Translations under genes and position numbers: made by a program
The notes under the pieces: model-generated
Seen by the model: only the letters and a program-made list of their open reading frames with translations
What the model was told of the DNA's origin: nothing
Database searches by the model: none
Assembly: GCF_003012935.1 (NCBI RefSeq)
Contig: NZ_PUDR01000009.1
Location: forward strand, 144,666 to 208,665
Length of the DNA: 64,000 bases
Source of the DNA: Pannonibacter carbonis
GTDB taxonomy: Bacteria > Pseudomonadota > Alphaproteobacteria > Rhizobiales > Stappiaceae
Direction: 5' to 3'
In this document: positions 62,326-64,000 of the stretch, one piece after another
How the letters are laid out: each line of letters begins with the position of its first letter
Numbering within the stretch: the first letter of the stretch is position 1

Positions 62326-63777
62326 TCAGGCGGCGATGGTGGCCCGCAGGCGCGGAGCAATCGGGGCGGCCTTCGACAGGGCCGCATGGGCGACGGCCTC
62401 GCCGATGACGATCAGCGTCGCGCCGGAAATATCCGCACGCTCACCGAGCGCCGGCAGGTCGGCAAGCGTGCCGGCAAACTGGCGCTCCTCCGGATGGGCG
62501 GCGTTCTCGATGATGGCGACGGGCGTGGTGCCAGCAAGGCCGGCCTCCATCAGCCGCTGCGACACCGCTGCGGCCACGGTGCGTCCCATGTAGACGGCAA
62601 CGGTCGCGCCCTTCAGCGCCAGCCCGGCCCAGTCGGGCAGGGTCTCGCTGTCGGCGTTGTGGCCGGTTGCAAACACCAGCGTCGAGGCGACCCCGCGCAG
62701 GGTCAGCGGGATCTGGGCCGAGGCGGCAGCGGCAAAGGCAGCGGTGACGCCGGGCACGACTTCAAAACCGATGCCGGCGGCGCGCAGGGCGTCCATTTCC
62801 TCGCCCGCCCGGCCGAACACCAGCGGATCGCCGGCCTTCAGGCGCACCACCTTTTGGCCGTCCTGCGCCAGCTCGACCAACACGGTGTTGATCTGGTCCT
62901 GCGGCACGGAATGGGCGCCCTTGCGCTTGCCGACCGAAATGCGCTGCGCATCGCGCCGGCCCATGGCCACCACGGCTTCCGGCACCAGCGCGTCATAGAC
63001 GATGACATCGGCTTCCTGCAGCAGGCGCTGGGCCCGCAGGGTCAGGAGATCCTCGGCGCCGGGACCGGCGCCCACCAGCCACACGAAACCGCTCTCGTCC
63101 TGGGCCGCGTTCAGCAGGCGCTGCGCTTCCACGCGCGCCACATCGGCACGGCCGGCATAGAAATTGGTGGCGACGGGGCCGGAGAAGAACTTTGCCCAGA
63201 AGCGGCGGCGCGTCGCGCCATCGGTCAGGACGCGGGCGGCTGTCTCGCGCAGGCTCTCGGCCAGACGGGCAAGATCACCGGTCGAGCGCGGCAGCAGGCC
63301 CTCGATGCGGGCGCGGATATGCCGGGCAAGCACGGGGCCGACGCCGGTGGAGGTGATGGCCACGGCAATCGGGGCGCGGTTGACCAGCGCGCCGGTGTAG
63401 AAGTCGCAAAGCTCTGGCTTGTCGACCGCGTTGGCGGGAACGCCGAGAATGCGGGCGGCCTCGACGACGGCGCGGTCCAGCCGCTCGTCCTCGCGGGCGG
63501 AGAATACCAGCGCCACGCCGTTCAGGTGGCGCGGGCGGAAATCCTCGGCAATGTGATGCGCGCCAACGGTGGCGATGACCTCGGCCAGCTCTGGCTCGAT
63601 CTCCGCGGACACCACCTCGATGATGGCGTTGGTCTCGCCCAGGAGCCGCACCTTGGCGGCCGCTTCGCCGCCATGTCCAACGACGAGGACCCGCCGGTCC
63701 GCCACCTTGTGGAAGGCGGGGAACACGTCGAGGCGCGACAGGCGCTTCAGATCGGTCGTTTCGCTGCGAACGGACAT
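62326..63777 (-). CDS. cysG: Siroheme synthase (uroporphyrinogen methyltransferase/precorrin-2 dehydrogenase-ferrochelatase)
   Basis: 483 residues, fused enzyme. The N-terminal CysG-B part (about 1-210) has VLVVGHGGEAAAKVRLL and performs dehydrogenation and iron insertion; the C-terminal CysG-A part (about 225-475) has VWLVGAGPGAEDLLTLRAQRLLQEADVIVYDALV, VRLKAGDPLVFGRAGEEMDAL and GVTAAFAAAA, typical of SUMT methyltransferases. It makes the siroheme cofactor for the downstream cysI. First gene of cysG-DUF2849-cysI-cysH-DUF934. Confidence 0.95.
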   Translation of the reverse strand: MSVRSETTDLKRLSRLDVFPAFHKVADRRVLVVGHGGEAAAKVRLLGETNAIIEVVSAEIEPELAEVIATVGAHHIAEDFRPRHLNGVALVFSAREDERLDRAVVEAARILGVPANAVDKPELCDFYTGALVNRAPIAVAITSTGVGPVLARHIRARIEGLLPRSTGDLARLAESLRETAARVLTDGATRRRFWAKFFSGPVATNFYAGRADVARVEAQRLLNAAQDESGFVWLVGAGPGAEDLLTLRAQRLLQEADVIVYDALVPEAVVAMGRRDAQRISVGKRKGAHSVPQDQINTVLVELAQDGQKVVRLKAGDPLVFGRAGEEMDALRAAGIGFEVVPGVTAAFAAAASAQIPLTLRGVASTLVFATGHNADSETLPDWAGLALKGATVAVYMGRTVAAAVSQRLMEAGLAGTTPVAIIENAAHPEERQFAGTLADLPALGERADISGATLIVIGEAVAHAALSKAAPIAPRLRATIAA

Positions 63778-63812
63778 GGCCGCACTCCGGGCGATGAAAA
63801 ACTATGCTCAAG

Positions 63813-63840
63813 ATACCGGGACCTTTCGCAAAATACCGGG
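63813..63840. repeat. Direct repeat upstream of cysG
   Basis: ATACCGGG occurs at 63813-63820 and 63833-63840, 20 bases apart (two helical turns), 36-63 bases upstream of the cysG start. Spacing and position suit a regulator site, but the protein is unknown. Confidence 0.35.
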
Positions 63841-63906
63841 CATCGTTTTTCAAAGTTCTGAAGCGGGGGAGAAAATGCTCCTGTGTCAGCGAATTTTACC
63901 GGAAAT

Positions 63907-63990
63907 GGCGGGGGAGGCGCGGCCGGGGGGGGGCGGGGGGCCCCCCCCCGCGGGCGCGCGGGGGGGGGGCCCCCCCGGGGGGCGGAAACA
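63907..63990. other. Homopolymer-rich, low-complexity contig end
   Basis: Runs of up to 11 Gs and 9 Cs alternate here, unlike anything else in the window. No feature can be read. Most likely unreliable sequence at the end of an assembly. Confidence 0.7.
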
Positions 63991-64000
63991 AAGCCCGCCC

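Overview
The window is about 64 kb of GC-rich, densely coding chromosome from an alphaproteobacterium, most likely a member of the Hyphomicrobiales (Rhizobiales). The reasons are the RirA-type iron regulator with its three cysteines, the cysG-DUF2849-cysI-cysH-DUF934 sulfite operon, the many periplasmic-binding-protein transporters (HAAT ABC, TRAP and choline ABC), and families of GC-rich palindromic intergenic elements. A Stappiaceae-like organism (Stappia, Labrenzia or Pannonibacter type) is my best guess, but it is inferred from gene content only. I saw no rRNA, tRNA, CRISPR array, transposase or phage gene. The last ~100 bases are homopolymer-rich and look like the damaged end of a contig.

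Layout. 1-3.4 kb: the 3' end of a modular DUF4214 protein and a complete subtilisin-like (S8) protease with calcium-binding and DUF4214 modules. 3.4-11.7 kb: housekeeping and amino-acid genes (DUF2798 membrane protein, aromatic-amino-acid-type decarboxylase, anmK, a GntR regulator, an orphan TRAP binding protein, a P1/DmpA peptidase, MAPEG protein, sdaA). 11.9-23.1 kb: tryptophan/kynurenine catabolism (GntR regulator, kynU, kynA), a GGDEF-EAL protein, then kynB followed directly by a full livGFHMK-type ABC transporter. 23.1-27.3 kb: DUF486 protein, hemP, rirA, a LacI regulator and a HI0933-type flavoprotein. 27.3-34.4 kb: choline uptake (choXWV) divergent from glycine betaine synthesis (betI-betA-betB).

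34.6-44.1 kb is the most interesting unit. It is a minus-strand series encoding an N-formylglutamate-amidohydrolase-like hydrolase, a TRAP transporter (Q, M, P), a glutamine-synthetase-like ligase, an aldehyde dehydrogenase and an iron alcohol dehydrogenase, divergent from an RpiR regulator. It reads as a Puu-like gamma-glutamylation route for an imported amine or amino alcohol. 44.2-57.8 kb is a second catabolic locus: a TetR regulator, an enoyl-CoA hydratase/isomerase-family protein, an acyl-CoA ligase, two half-size hot-dog proteins, an SDR, an aldehyde dehydrogenase, a Nudix hydrolase, and a second complete HAAT ABC transporter ending in an alpha/beta hydrolase. A 25-base motif is shared between the tetR promoter and the transporter promoter, which supports one regulon. 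58.1-63.8 kb holds a cold-shock gene with a duplicated terminator and the sulfite-reduction/siroheme operon.

Intergenic gaps are filled by two families of palindromic, MITE-like elements (A, about 190 bases; B, about 165 bases) and a third hairpin repeat (C). At one place (47.3-47.8 kb) A and B are nested and a gene's leader has been duplicated.
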